DNA from: Pelobium manganitolerans
Lineage (GTDB): Bacteria; Bacteroidota; Bacteroidia; Sphingobacteriales; Sphingobacteriaceae
Assembly: GCF_003609575.1 (NCBI RefSeq)
Contig: NZ_MBTA01000030.1
Location: 1-64,000, forward strand
Direction of reading: 5' to 3'
DNA: 64,000 nucleotides
The notes beneath the pieces were generated by a model that saw only the letters and a program-made list of their open reading frames with translations, was not told the DNA's origin and made no database searches. Below, one piece after another: positions 45,321 through 55,600 of the stretch. Position 1 is the stretch's first letter. Each line of letters starts with the position of its first letter. The position numbers and the translations under genes are program-made.

Positions 45321-45887
45321 ATGAAGGTAAAACTCAGCGATATTGCCCAACTACAATTTGGCTTATACACCAAACCCTCTGACGAGGGTAATGCTGTGTA
45401 TTTACAGGCAAAGCACTTTGATGATTGGGGAAATCAAACAGAGCAGATAGACACTTTTATTCAGATCGACCAAAAGAATGAATCTCACCTCCTCGATGAC
45501 GGTGACATCATTTTGGTAGGTAAAGGAATGAGAAACTTTGCCTGGACTTATGATAAAACATTTGGTCCAGCCATTGCCTCCTCTATCTTCTTTGTTATCA
45601 AAGCAGACCGATCAAGGGTAATACCGGAGTTCCTTACTACCTTATTTAATATGCCTCAAACACAGGCATACTTTCAAACCTTGGGAGCTGGTAGCTCCAT
45701 CCCTTCCATTCGGAAATCCGAATTGGAAGCCTTTATGGTGAAGCTCCCATCATTGGAATTGCAGCAAAAGGCCATTGCCATTAAGCAATTACACTACAAA
45801 GACATGGAAATATCCAAACAGATCATTTCCGAAAAGCAAAAAGTATATCAGGCAGTCATTAAGAATATAATCTATCAAAAAGCATGA
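45321..45887 (+). CDS. Half-size type I restriction specificity protein (single TRD)
   Basis: A 188-residue protein matching one half of an HsdS subunit. A single target recognition domain (about 1-140: KVKLSDIAQLQFGLYTKPSDEGNAVYL ... IPSIRKSELEAFMVKLPSLELQQKAI) is followed by one helix of the conserved coiled-coil region. Full HsdS has two such halves. Half-S proteins can dimerise to make a palindromic specificity, or the gene may be a regulatory or vestigial copy. It is the first gene of the operon, overlapping hsdM by 4 bp (ATGA). It lacks the LLTGEIRV tail of the full HsdS downstream. Confidence 0.8.
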   Translation: MKVKLSDIAQLQFGLYTKPSDEGNAVYLQAKHFDDWGNQTEQIDTFIQIDQKNESHLLDDGDIILVGKGMRNFAWTYDKTFGPAIASSIFFVIKADRSRVIPEFLTTLFNMPQTQAYFQTLGAGSSIPSIRKSELEAFMVKLPSLELQQKAIAIKQLHYKDMEISKQIISEKQKVYQAVIKNIIYQKA

Positions 45888-47413
45888 GTAAAAAACCGAT
45901 TACACAAAGCGAGATCAACAACATTGTTTGGAAAGCATGTGACACCTTCAGGGGTGTGATTGATCCTTCACAGTACAAGGACTATATCCTGACCATGCTT
46001 TTCGTAAAGTATGTATCGGACGTATGGAAGGACAAAAAGAACTTCTATGCAGAAAAGTACAATGGTGATGAAATACGAGTGCAGCGAGCATTGAGAAACG
46101 AACGTTTCCAATTGCCTGATACTTGCACCTTCGACTACCTGTTTGAAAATCGTAATGCTGCCAATGTGGGTGAGCTGATCAATACGGCACTTGAAAGCAT
46201 GGAAGATGCCAACCGCAGTAAGCTGGAGCGTGTATTCCGAAACATTGATTTCAACTCAGAAGCCAACCTAGGTCAAACCAAAGACCGAAACAGAAGGCTC
46301 AAAAACCTTTTGGTGGATTTTTCAGCCCTTGATTTGCAACCCTCCCACCTGGAGGACAATGACGTGATTGGCGATGCTTATGAGTACCTGATTGAAAAAT
46401 TTGCCAGTGATGCCGGAAAGAAAGCGGGAGAATTTTACACGCCTGCCCAGGTGTCAAAACTCTTGGCAAAGCTACTCAATCCACAACCGGGCGACCGCAT
46501 CATAGACCCCGCTTGCGGTTCGGGTTCTTTATTGATCAAACTCGCAAAACAGGTAGGCAGCAAAAACTTCTCTCTCTACGGACAGGAAATCAACGGAAGC
46601 ACCTGGGCACTCGCTCGTATGAACATGTTTCTGCATGAGATTGATGACGCTACCATTGAGTGGGGTGATACCCTGAATAATCCCAAGCTGCTGGAAGAAG
46701 ACAGTTTACTGAAGGGAAACATTGTGGGAGCTAACCCTCCGTTTTCGCTCGATAAATGGGGTGCTGATGATGCTATGGCAGATCAATTTAACCGCTTCCA
46801 TAGAGGTATTCCTCCTAAGAGCAAAGGGGATTATGCTTTCGTTTCTCACATGATAGAGTCCACCTACCACGACACTGGCCGTGTGGGTGTCATTCTCCCA
46901 CATGGCGTACTCTTTAGGGGAAGCAGTGAAGGGAAAATCAGACAACAACTGATTGAGGAAAACCTGCTGGAAGCAGTGATTGGTTTACCTGCCAACTTGT
47001 TTTATGGTACAGGTATTCCTGCTACCATACTCATATTCAACCGGGCCAAAGGCGAGAACAAAGACATTCTCTTTATAGATGCCAGTGAGGGATATGAATC
47101 AGGGACGAACCAGAACCGCTTGCGTGATAAAGACATTGACAAAATTGTCAACACCTATCGAGCATTTCAGGAAGCCACTCCCTTGACTACTGAGGAAGGT
47201 GAAGTAATAGAAGAAAAATATGCCTACCGTGCCACCATTCAGGAAGTGGAAGAAAACGAGTACAATCTCAACATTCCTCGCTATGTGGACACATTTGAGG
47301 AAGAGGAGGAAGTGGACATACCTGCAACTCAGAGCAATATTACCGAATTGAAAAAGGAGTTGGCTGAGGTAGAGGGACAAATGAATGATTACTTAAAAGA
47401 ACTTGGGTTTTGA
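45884..47413 (+). CDS. hsdM: Type I restriction-modification methyltransferase subunit HsdM
   Basis: A 509-residue N6-adenine methyltransferase. The HsdM N-terminal helical domain (about 8-150) is followed by the SAM-binding [12 protein letters not shown] (about 208) and the catalytic NPPF motif (Asn284, [10 protein letters not shown]). Two HsdM with one HsdS form the methylating core that protects host DNA. The start overlaps the half-S stop as ATGA, and the stop overlaps the TTG start of full hsdS, so all three are translationally coupled. Confidence 0.95.
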
Positions 47414-48678
47414 ACACGCAAATAACTATTAACAAAGAATACAAAGATTCTCCGGTGGGGAAAATCCCAAAAGAATGGAAAGTTCTTACCCTGGATCAGA
47501 TTGGAAGTTTCTTAAAAGGTAAAGGAATTTCAAAAAGCGAAATTCTTGATAGTGGAATTCCTTGTTTGACTTATGGAGAATTATACACAAAGCATCATGA
47601 TGTAATTCGGTCTTTCACCTCATTTATTTCTGAAGAATCCACTTCAAAAAGCACTGAACTAAAAAAGGGGGACATACTTTTTGCAGGTTCGGGGGAAACA
47701 CTTAAAGAAATTGGAAAAACTTGTGCATTTGTAGATGATTTCAAAGCTTTTGCAGGTGGCGATATTGTTATTCTGAGACAAGCTACGCAGAACCCTTATT
47801 TCTTAGGTTATTTATTGAATAATGGAATAGTTGCAAAGCAAAAACACCGACTTGGACAAGGTCATTCGGTAGTTCATATTTATTCTTCAAGTCTTTCAAA
47901 ATTACAAATCCCTATACCCCCTCTTACCGAACAAAAAAAAATAGCCAAAATCCTCAGCACTTGGGATGAAGCCGTCTCCACTACCCAACAGCTAATTGAT
48001 CAACTCAAACTCCGCAATAAAGGCCTTGCTCAGCAATTGCTTACTGGGAAGAAGCGGTTGAAGGGGTTTAAGGGAAAGTGGAAAAAAAATCCATTAAGTA
48101 AATTCTTAGACTTCACTCCAAGACCAGTAGACAAGCCTTCCAGTAGTTTTTTAGCCCTAGGTGTTAGAAGTCACGGTAAAGGAATCTTCCATAAACCTGA
48201 TTTTGATCCAGATGCCATTGCAATGGAGACATTATATGAGGTAAAGGAGAATGACCTTGTCGTTAATATAACCTTTGCTTGGGAACATGCTGTCGCTATT
48301 GCAAACAAGGAAGATGAGGGAGGACTTGTTTCCCATAGATTTCCGACCTATGTCTTCAAACCAGAAAAGGCGTCTCCTGACTATTTCAAGTTTCTCATAC
48401 TACAGCCCTATTTCAAATACTTACTTGACCTAATATCTCCAGGCGGAGCAGGTCGTAACCGGGTATTGAGCAAAAAGGAGTTTATCAAACTGGAAGTCAA
48501 GTGTCCTGAATTGGACGAGCAAGTAGCTATTGCTTCTGTGCTTTCAGAAGCTGACATGGAGCTAAAGCTGCATCAAAAACAATTAGACACCCTAAAAGAG
48601 CAAAAGAAAGGCTTAATGCAAAAGCTATTGACGGGCGAGATAAGAGTTAAAACCGATAATAAAAATGAAGAGAACTAA
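47410..48678 (+). CDS. hsdS: Type I restriction-modification specificity subunit HsdS
   Basis: A 422-residue DNA recognition subunit with two target recognition domains (about 15-150 and 225-360). Each is followed by a conserved helix: [19 protein letters not shown] with [11 protein letters not shown] in the centre, and [19 protein letters not shown] with [16 protein letters not shown] at the end. The start is TTG overlapping the hsdM stop. The last 51 bp of its conserved tail recur twice downstream (49058 and 49927). The stop overlaps the next gene by 14 bp. Confidence 0.93.
48601..48651 (+). repeat. HsdS tail repeat, copy 1
   Basis: The 51 bp coding [16 protein letters not shown] at the end of full hsdS. 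It serves as the reference for the two downstream copies. Confidence 0.9.
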
Positions 48679-49123
48679 TCTAAAAAATATAGTGATATCA
48701 AATTCAATAGAACTTCATTTAAATATGAAGTTTGAAGATTATGAGTTTCAATTAAATGATTGGGGTGAGTCTGATAACTATTGCCAAATTGACGACAACA
48801 CATTTATCTTTTTAGAATGCGAATGCACGCAGAAACATCCAAACACAAATATTTTAAAGTATTGGCCTTTCTTGGAGGAAAATAAAGATTACAAGGTAAT
48901 CCTATTCCATTACTTCTACCCAGAAAACAAAGCTCCCAAAAACCGGATTCGGCTATGTCGTTTTACAGCTTCTAAATTAGAAGCGATATTTCAAGAACGA
49001 TTCCAATACGTTTATTTGTGTGAAGATATAAATCAGTTTGGGAATATAATATTACAGCAAAAGAAAGGCTTAATGCAAAAGCTCTTGACGGGTGAGATAA
49101 GGGTAAACATAAAACAAAACTGA
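48665..49123 (+). CDS. Unknown small protein fused to an HsdS C-terminal tail
   Basis: A 152-residue protein with no family I can name with certainty. Residues 1-130 mix strands and helices; [27 protein letters not shown] has an acidic ExE followed by K, loosely like a PD-(D/E)XK nuclease core, which is only a suggestion. Residues about 131-147 ([17 protein letters not shown]) copy the end of HsdS, which in HsdS packs near the HsdM contact. The start may be 48665, inside hsdS, or ATG 48725 ([10 protein letters not shown]). The stop is 1 bp before the TIR gene. It is probably expressed with the R-M complex and may dock on it. Confidence 0.6.
49058..49108 (+). repeat. HsdS tail repeat, copy 2
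   Basis: 46 of 51 bases match copy 1. It is in frame at the end of the 152-residue gene, so that protein ends with an HsdS-like tail. Confidence 0.88.
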
Positions 49124-49124
49124 C

Positions 49125-49901
49125 ATGAAATACCTTGTTTGGGACTTAAAGCAGTTAAACCGTGGACAGAGAGTAAAAGTCACTTTGTCTGGTAACGCAG
49201 CAAATGTAAGATTGATGGATAGTTCGAATTACAGTAACTACAAGAGTGGTAGGTCTCACCGCTACACTGGTGGTTTAGTTACTAAATCTCCTGTTGTATT
49301 GGGTGTTCCAAGCTCTGGTCATTGGTACGTCACAGTCGATATGCAAGGACTTAGAGGCAGCACGAATGCAAGTGTTCAAGTTCTTCCTTCTCCCTTACCT
49401 ACGTATCAGGACGCTCCTCTTTCGTCAGTACCTTCATTGGTTCAGGGAAGAGATGAATCACCATTTGAACATCAAGAGCATGATTACAGAGAGCACGATG
49501 TTTTCATCTCCCATGCTTCAGAAGACAAAGAAGAGATTGTAAGACCATTAGCTGTTGCTTTAAGAAATGCGGGGCTTTCTGTTTGGTATGACGAGTTTGA
49601 ATTGAGAATTGGGGACAGTTTACGACAGAAAATTGATAAAGGACTGGCCAAGAGCAAATTTGGAATAGTGGTTCTATCCAAAAACTTCATTAAGAAAGGT
49701 TGGACTAATTATGAATTGGATGGCATCATTACTCGGGTCGTAGGTGGTGAACAAGTTTTATTGCCAATATGGCATAATATCACCAAACAGGAAGTAATTG
49801 ACTACTCGCCCTCTTTAGCTGATAAACTAGCAAGAAACACAGCCAATTTCACTGTCAAGGAAATTGCTGAAGAAATAGCAGAAGTAATTAATAATGCATA
49901 G
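49125..49901 (+). CDS. DUF1883-TIR domain protein, probable NAD-depleting effector
   Basis: A 258-residue protein with an N-terminal DUF1883 beta domain (1 to about 85: [28 protein letters not shown]) and a C-terminal TIR domain from about 123 ([35 protein letters not shown]). Glu197 in TNYELDGI is at the position of the catalytic Glu of NAD-cleaving bacterial TIRs. Such TIRs cause abortive infection by depleting NAD; DUF1883 may sense the trigger. The gene starts 1 bp after the upstream stop and is followed by an HsdS-tail mini frame. Its place inside an R-M operon suggests a backup defence. Confidence 0.85.
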   Translation: MKYLVWDLKQLNRGQRVKVTLSGNAANVRLMDSSNYSNYKSGRSHRYTGGLVTKSPVVLGVPSSGHWYVTVDMQGLRGSTNASVQVLPSPLPTYQDAPLSSVPSLVQGRDESPFEHQEHDYREHDVFISHASEDKEEIVRPLAVALRNAGLSVWYDEFELRIGDSLRQKIDKGLAKSKFGIVVLSKNFIKKGWTNYELDGIITRVVGGEQVLLPIWHNITKQEVIDYSPSLADKLARNTANFTVKEIAEEIAEVINNA

Positions 49902-49995
49902 AACATACTTAAACCCTATAAAAGAGCAAAAGAAAGGTTTGATGCAGAAACTATTGACAGGTGAAATAAGAGTTAAAACCAACAACCACGAATGA
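49894..49995 (+). CDS. 33-residue frame consisting mostly of an HsdS tail
   Basis: ATG 49894 overlaps the end of the TIR gene by 8 bp, and the TGA overlaps the ATG of the next gene (ATGA). The frame encodes [11 protein letters not shown], then [22 protein letters not shown]. The tail differs from copy 1 at seven bases, all synonymous. Either it is translated as a small peptide and couples TIR to PIN translation, or it is a remnant of another hsdS allele. Evidence for real expression is only the spacing and the preserved codons. Confidence 0.4.
   Translation: MHRTYLNPIKEQKKGLMQKLLTGEIRVKTNNHE
49927..49977 (+). repeat. HsdS tail repeat, copy 3
   Basis: 44 of 51 bases match copy 1, and every difference falls at a third codon position without changing the peptide. 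It lies just after the TIR gene. Confidence 0.88.
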
Positions 49996-51266
49996 ACATA
50001 ACCATCACCATAGATAAATCCACTTTCCAATCTCTCGGCTTTCCGGAGCTGATGAGGCTTAGTAGCTATTACAAGCACAATGTAGCTCCTGTATTGGTGA
50101 TGGAGATCCTTGGTGATCTGAAAAAGGAAACGCAAGAAGGCAAAACACCATCTGACATTAGGGTTAAAGACTTTGCAACAAAGTTGTTCCCAATGTACAG
50201 TGTAGTCAATGCTTACTACAGGACATTGGTAAAGGGGGAATTATCCGGTGAACCGGTGGAAATGGATGGAAGACCCACCCTAGACATAGAGAAGGTTGTA
50301 CAACCTGATGCCCATAGAAAAGGAATGGTAGTCAGGGAAACGGCAGAAGAAAAAGCTATTTATAAGTGGAAGGATGGGAAGTTCACAGATGCTGATCATG
50401 ACCTTTCCCAGTTATGGAGAACCTTAACCACACATGAAAACCTTCTCAAAAACCTACAGAAAATTCTCCAGGCCACTGAGCATGAAAGGTTAAAATCATT
50501 TGATCAGCTACATGAGAAAGTAAACTCCGTCTTGTCCGACCATAGTTTACAAGACCGTCTCCTTGCTTACATGATTGACAATTATGGTGAGGGGGAAATT
50601 GATGGTATGAGAATATTTGCTCGCTGGATAGCTAAGGGTCGTCCACTGCTTGCAGACTTTGCTCCGTACACAGCATATTGCCTTAAAGTGGATCTGCTAT
50701 TTCACCTCGGGCTTCAAAGTGAACTAATTGGCACACGACCTACAAATCGGGTTGACCTGGAATACTTGTACTATCTGCCCTTTTGTAATGTGTTTACTTC
50801 CAATGATAAAATTCACAAACAGCTTGCCCCGCTTCTAATCAGAGAAGATCAGCAATTCATTGTAGGTACTGAGCTGAAGAATGACTTTAAGCAAATAGTG
50901 GATTATCTGGAAAAAGAAGGTGAAGAAGCCAAGAAGAAATACGTCTATGAGCCTCCTATCCTTGAAGACTCCCTGACTTATGGATTATGGAAAGAGTATT
51001 TCGATTATCCAAAAAGCAGCAATATGAACCGAAACTTATCAGAGGAAACGCTTTCCAAGATGAAGACCACAATGGACAAGATTTTCAAAGCCTCAGAGGG
51101 TGAAGATGTGGAATTTGGTGAAGGTGAGGCCGAAGAGTTTATAGTTAAGAAATCGTACCTGAGCATGACTGACCCATGCTTTTGCGGAAGTGGCAAGCAA
51201 GTAATTGATTGCTGCATTCCGAGAGAAGAGTTTATCAAGATCAGTCAAAAACATAAAGACAAATAA
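49992..51266 (+). CDS. PIN-like ribonuclease with C-terminal SEC-C zinc motif
   Basis: A 424-residue protein. The N terminus [11 protein letters not shown] (Asp8) and [12 protein letters not shown] (Glu38), together with a distant [15 protein letters not shown] (Asp272), give the acidic set of a PIN nuclease, here split by a long helical insert. The C-terminal SEC-C motif (about 393-412, [15 protein letters not shown]) binds zinc and often helps nucleic acid or protein binding. PIN domains cut RNA, so a defence toxin role is plausible in this setting. The start ATGA overlaps the mini frame, and DUF3800 follows after 1 bp. Confidence 0.7.
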   Translation: MNITITIDKSTFQSLGFPELMRLSSYYKHNVAPVLVMEILGDLKKETQEGKTPSDIRVKDFATKLFPMYSVVNAYYRTLVKGELSGEPVEMDGRPTLDIEKVVQPDAHRKGMVVRETAEEKAIYKWKDGKFTDADHDLSQLWRTLTTHENLLKNLQKILQATEHERLKSFDQLHEKVNSVLSDHSLQDRLLAYMIDNYGEGEIDGMRIFARWIAKGRPLLADFAPYTAYCLKVDLLFHLGLQSELIGTRPTNRVDLEYLYYLPFCNVFTSNDKIHKQLAPLLIREDQQFIVGTELKNDFKQIVDYLEKEGEEAKKKYVYEPPILEDSLTYGLWKEYFDYPKSSNMNRNLSEETLSKMKTTMDKIFKASEGEDVEFGEGEAEEFIVKKSYLSMTDPCFCGSGKQVIDCCIPREEFIKISQKHKDK

Positions 51267-51267
51267 G

Positions 51268-51936
51268 ATGAGTAAGACCTTCAACTTCTATTGCGACGAA
51301 AGCACACACCTTCAAAACGATGGTATGCCATACATGATGATTGCTTATGTAAGTTCTGCCCATAATCAACTTAAGCAGCATAAAGAATTTTTAAAGCATT
51401 TAAAAGGTAAATATAAAGTTAAAGGCGAGATTAAATGGTCTAATGTGTCTGGTGGCCAATACCCCTATTATTCAGATTTAATTGAATATTTTTTTGCTAC
51501 AGATTTGGCTTTCCGTTCTGTTATTGTAAAGAAATCTCAAATAGATGAGTCGCTACCAGGTTTTACCTACAATGATTTTTATTTTAAAATGTACTATCAG
51601 CTTTTACATCATAAAATTAATCTGGAATATACTTACAATATATATTTTGATATAAAAGATACCATTAGTCATAAAAAGTTAGCGGCATTAAAAGAACTGT
51701 TAAAGCATAACTCATCTATACGGAATTTTCAATTTATGCACTCTCATGAAAGCAGCCTGATGCAATTAACAGACTTAATTATGGGTGCCATTAATTACAA
51801 GTTACGTGGGGAAAATAAAGTTATTGCCAAAAACAAACTAATTGAAAAAATTGAAAGCCACTGCAAAAACCCTATTACCCAATCAACTCCGAAAAATGAG
51901 AATAAGTTAAACCTGTTTCATATTGACTTAAAATAA
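51268..51936 (+). CDS. DUF3800 domain protein (RNase H-like fold)
   Basis: A 222-residue protein from ATG 51268 (MSKTFNFYCDEST); a longer frame from 51205 overlaps the PIN gene and is unlikely. DUF3800 features: Asp10 in FYCDEST, EIKWSNVS, and the C-terminal LTDLIMGAINYK with a conserved Asp. The fold is related to RNase H nucleases, and the family is common in defence islands and mobile elements, with no established activity. It is spaced 1 bp from the PIN gene and 8 bp from the next. Confidence 0.82.
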   Translation: MSKTFNFYCDESTHLQNDGMPYMMIAYVSSAHNQLKQHKEFLKHLKGKYKVKGEIKWSNVSGGQYPYYSDLIEYFFATDLAFRSVIVKKSQIDESLPGFTYNDFYFKMYYQLLHHKINLEYTYNIYFDIKDTISHKKLAALKELLKHNSSIRNFQFMHSHESSLMQLTDLIMGAINYKLRGENKVIAKNKLIEKIESHCKNPITQSTPKNENKLNLFHIDLK

Positions 51937-51944
51937 TTTGTGGT

Positions 51945-52472
51945 ATGCCTTTAAATTTAACTAAAACATACTCGCAACTCTTGGAAATTGCTCATTTAGG
52001 TGAACAGCAACGCAGGGTTTCCTTGCAAGGTATTTTTGATAGAGATATGGTGAATAATAGCAATTTCAAATTTCGTGAGAAACAAATTAGGCCAACTAAA
52101 ATAGAAGGAATGCCACCTATGCAAACACTTTTTCATCATCTCATTACTCGCGATGATAAAGATGAAAAGGGTAAAAAGTTAGGAACTCGCTCCTTTGAAA
52201 TGGCTCGCTCTGTTCGCTTACATTGGATAAAATTTCATATTGATGAATCAAAAAAAGAAAATATGGAAGTGTTTAGCTATTCGGATCGAATTAATAGGGT
52301 AGATGTTATAAGAACATACATTTACGATAGAGAACAACAATATGTAATTATTTTAGAGCCGCAACGTAGCGGTACTGATTACTATTTGTTAACTGCTTAC
52401 CATTTAAACGAACCTGGTGGTAAGAAACAAATTGAGAAGAAAAGTGAAAAGAGATTACCAGAGGTATATTAA
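51945..52472 (+). CDS. Possible BECR-fold toxin-like protein
   Basis: A 175-residue protein without a family I can assign firmly. The C-terminal half (RSFEMARSVRLHWIKFHIDE ... YVIILEPQRSGTDYYLLTAYHL ... EKKSEKRLPEVY) resembles phage-associated BECR nuclease-fold toxins. In those, a His/Arg/Ser/Tyr set sits on strands like YVIILEPQRS. The N-terminal half is helical and short. It is the last gene of the run before a 170-bp gap with a strong hairpin, then hsdR. A toxin role is inferred from pattern and context only. Confidence 0.5.
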   Translation: MPLNLTKTYSQLLEIAHLGEQQRRVSLQGIFDRDMVNNSNFKFREKQIRPTKIEGMPPMQTLFHHLITRDDKDEKGKKLGTRSFEMARSVRLHWIKFHIDESKKENMEVFSYSDRINRVDVIRTYIYDREQQYVIILEPQRSGTDYYLLTAYHLNEPGGKKQIEKKSEKRLPEVY

Positions 52473-52478
52473 AACGCA

Positions 52479-52510
52479 AAGCTCGGTACATATCTGGATG
52501 TATCGAGCTT
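52479..52510. other. Strong 13-bp-arm hairpin between effector genes and hsdR
   Basis: AAGCTCGGTACAT (52479-52491) pairs with ATGTATCGAGCTT (52498-52510) with one G-T pair, loop ATCTGG. No T-tract follows, so it may be a processing or attenuation hairpin, or a boundary of an inserted segment. Confidence 0.55.
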
Positions 52511-52642
52511 CGAAACTCCTTTCTCCTAATATGGAAGAATGAGCAGTGCAAAGGTGTAAATAGTTTTCCAGTTTTGCAATACTATTATATATAAACCTTT
52601 TGTACTTCCTTTAACGCGATATTTATAATAAAGTTTCACAAA

Positions 52643-55600
52643 ATGGCAGTACCATCATTTAAAGAAGACCACATATCACAGCTTCCCGCACTGAAGCTGC
52701 TTATGAATATGGGCTGGAAATACCTCTCTCCCGAGCAGGCTTTAGAAGCCCGTGGAGGCAGGACATCCAATGTGTTGTTGGAGACCATTTTGAAGGATCA
52801 ACTTCAAGTCATCAACACCATTGAATACAAGGGCAAGGAGTTTCCCTTTTCTGATGCCAACGTAAACAATGCAATTCTCGCCATTCGTGACCTTCCTGTT
52901 CAGGATGGTTTTATTGCTGCCAATAAAGCCTTCTATGAACTCATCACTTTGGGCAGGAGCTTTGAGCAGTCTGTTTTAGGTGATAAAAAGAGCTTCTCAT
53001 TCCATTACATTGATTGGAAACATCCTGAAAACAACACCTACCACGTATCAGAAGAGTTTAGTGTACTCAGAAGTGGCAGTAGCGAGCATTACCGTCCTGA
53101 TATTGTATTGTTTATCAATGGTATTCCGGTTGTGGTTATTGAGTGCAAAAGTCCAAAGATCAAAGACGCAATTGACAAGTCAATTGAGCAGCATCTTAGG
53201 AATCAGCAGGAAGACGGAATACGTGCATTGTATCAATACTCCAACCTGGTTATGGGATTGGCCACCCATGAAGCCAAATACGCTACAACAGCCACCCAGA
53301 AAGAGTTTTGGAGCTTCTGGAAAGAACTCTTTAAAACCAAAGCAGAAGAAACTGCATGGCTCGATAAACTCCAGACCTTAAAAAATCAGCCACTTCCTGC
53401 TAACGAAAGAACCACGCTATTTCTGGAACGCTACAAAAACGTCTGGACTTTCTTCCAGAACCTCGAAAAGGAAGAACAAGCGATAACAGAGCAGGACAAG
53501 CTACTATTTAGCTTTTGTCAGCCAAAAAGACTTTTAGACCTATTCTTCAACTTCACCCTGTATGATGACGGCATCAAGAAGGTCACAAGGTATCAGCAAT
53601 ACTTTGCCGTTCATAACACTTTGGACAAGGTAGTTAAGACAGATAGTGAAGGACTAAGAAAAGGTGGTGTAATCTGGCACACTCAGGGAAGTGGCAAATC
53701 CCTCACTATGGTCATGTTGGCTCAACTGATCGCTACACACCCTCAAATCAAGAATCCTAAGATCATCTTGGTTACTGACCGCATTGATTTGGACGATCAA
53801 ATCACGGAGACGTTCAAAAAATGTCAAATACCAGTAGAGAATGCTCAAACAGGCAAGCACTTGGTAGAGCTTCTCTCCGGCATAGGTGATACGGTTATCA
53901 CTACCTTGATTCACAAGTTTGAAGCGGCTGTCAATCGAGCTAAAGAAGGCTTTGATTCCCCTGACATCTTTGTTTTGGTAGATGAAGGCCATAGAAGTCA
54001 ATACGGCACATTCAACATCAAAATGCAAAAGGTATTTCCAAAAGGCTGCTTTATCGCCTTTACCGGAACACCTTTAATGAAGAAAGAGAAGAGCACAGCG
54101 AATCGCTTTGGAGGCTTAATAGATGTATACTCCATCACTGATGCAGTTGAAGATGGGGCCGTAGTTCCATTGCTTTATGAAGGTCGTCACAACTTGATTG
54201 AAGTGAACGAAAAACCTTTGGATAATTACTTTGATCGGGTTTCAGAACCGCTTACCCCTTATGGTAAAGCTGCACTGAAAAGAAAGTTTAGCTCCACCAA
54301 TCAACTGAATAAAGCTGAGGAGGTAATCTATGCCCGTGCATGGGACATTTCAGATCACTACGAGCAAAACGTTCAGGATATTCTATTTGGTAGTTTAAAG
54401 GCCAAAGGTCAGTTGGTAGCACCCAATAAAACTACAGCCATCCGATACCGTGAGTTTATCAGGGAAATTGGAAAAGTAACCTGTGAAGTCCTGATCTCCC
54501 CACCTGATGTACGAGAGAACTATGAGGATGCTTTTGAAGAAAGTGACGATTTGATATTGAAGTTTTGGAAAGCCCTGATGGATAAATATGGCAGTCCTGA
54601 AAACTATGAAAAATCATTAATTAACTCATTCAAAAAGCAAGACCACCCAGAAATAATCATTGTGGTAGACAAGCTGCTTACTGGCTTTGATGCTCCCAAC
54701 AACTACGTTTTGTACCTCACTCGCCAACTCAAAGAACACACTCTATTACAAGCGATTGCGAGAGTAAACCGCTTAGCTCCAGGCAAGGAACATGGTCTAA
54801 TTATAGATTACTATGGTAATCTGGAGAATCTTGACAGTGCATTGGAAACCTACTCAGGTACAAACAACTATGATGCAGCTGATCTGGAAGGTACATTGAC
54901 CAACATCAGTGAAGAAATCAAGAAGTTACCGCAGGCTCATTCAGAAGTATGGGACATCTTCAAAGAAGTCAAAAACAAGTATGACGAACCTGCTTATGAA
55001 GAGCTTTTGCAGGATGAAGCTATTCGACACATCTTCTATGAAAAGGTATCTGGTTTCTCTCGATTGCTAAAGCTCGCTCTATCCAGTTTTGAGTTTATAA
55101 GTAAAACACCGGAGCAACAAATCAACAAGTACAAGCAGGATGCTAAATTCTTCCTTGGATTGAGAATCTCTGTCAAACGCAGATACTTTGACGATCTGGA
55201 ATACAAAGAATATGAGCCACAAGTTCAAAAGCTCATTGACAAGCATATCACCACAGAAGGTGAAATTCTTCGCATCACTGAAATGGTCAACATTTTTGAC
55301 AAAGAAGAAAGAGACCGTGAAGTTGAGAAGATAACCAGCAAAGCTGCCAAAGCAGATCACATTGCAAGCAGGACCATCAAAGCAATCAATGTGAAAATGA
55401 ATGAAGATCCTGTGTATTACAAGAAGCTATCAAGGCTTATTCGGGATACCATAGAAGATTATCACCAGCACCGGATTTCAGAAGCCGATTATCTGAACAA
55501 GGCAAGAGAATATGAAGATCAATTCCATAATGGCAGACAGGATAATGTACCTGAAAACCTCGCTGGAAATGATACAGGAATTGCTATCTACAACTTGGTC

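Noticed and set aside
47950-48080. The central Hsd[12 protein letters not shown] segment as a fourth tail repeat
   Set aside because: It is the normal internal conserved region between the two recognition domains, and its DNA does not match the tail repeats closely.
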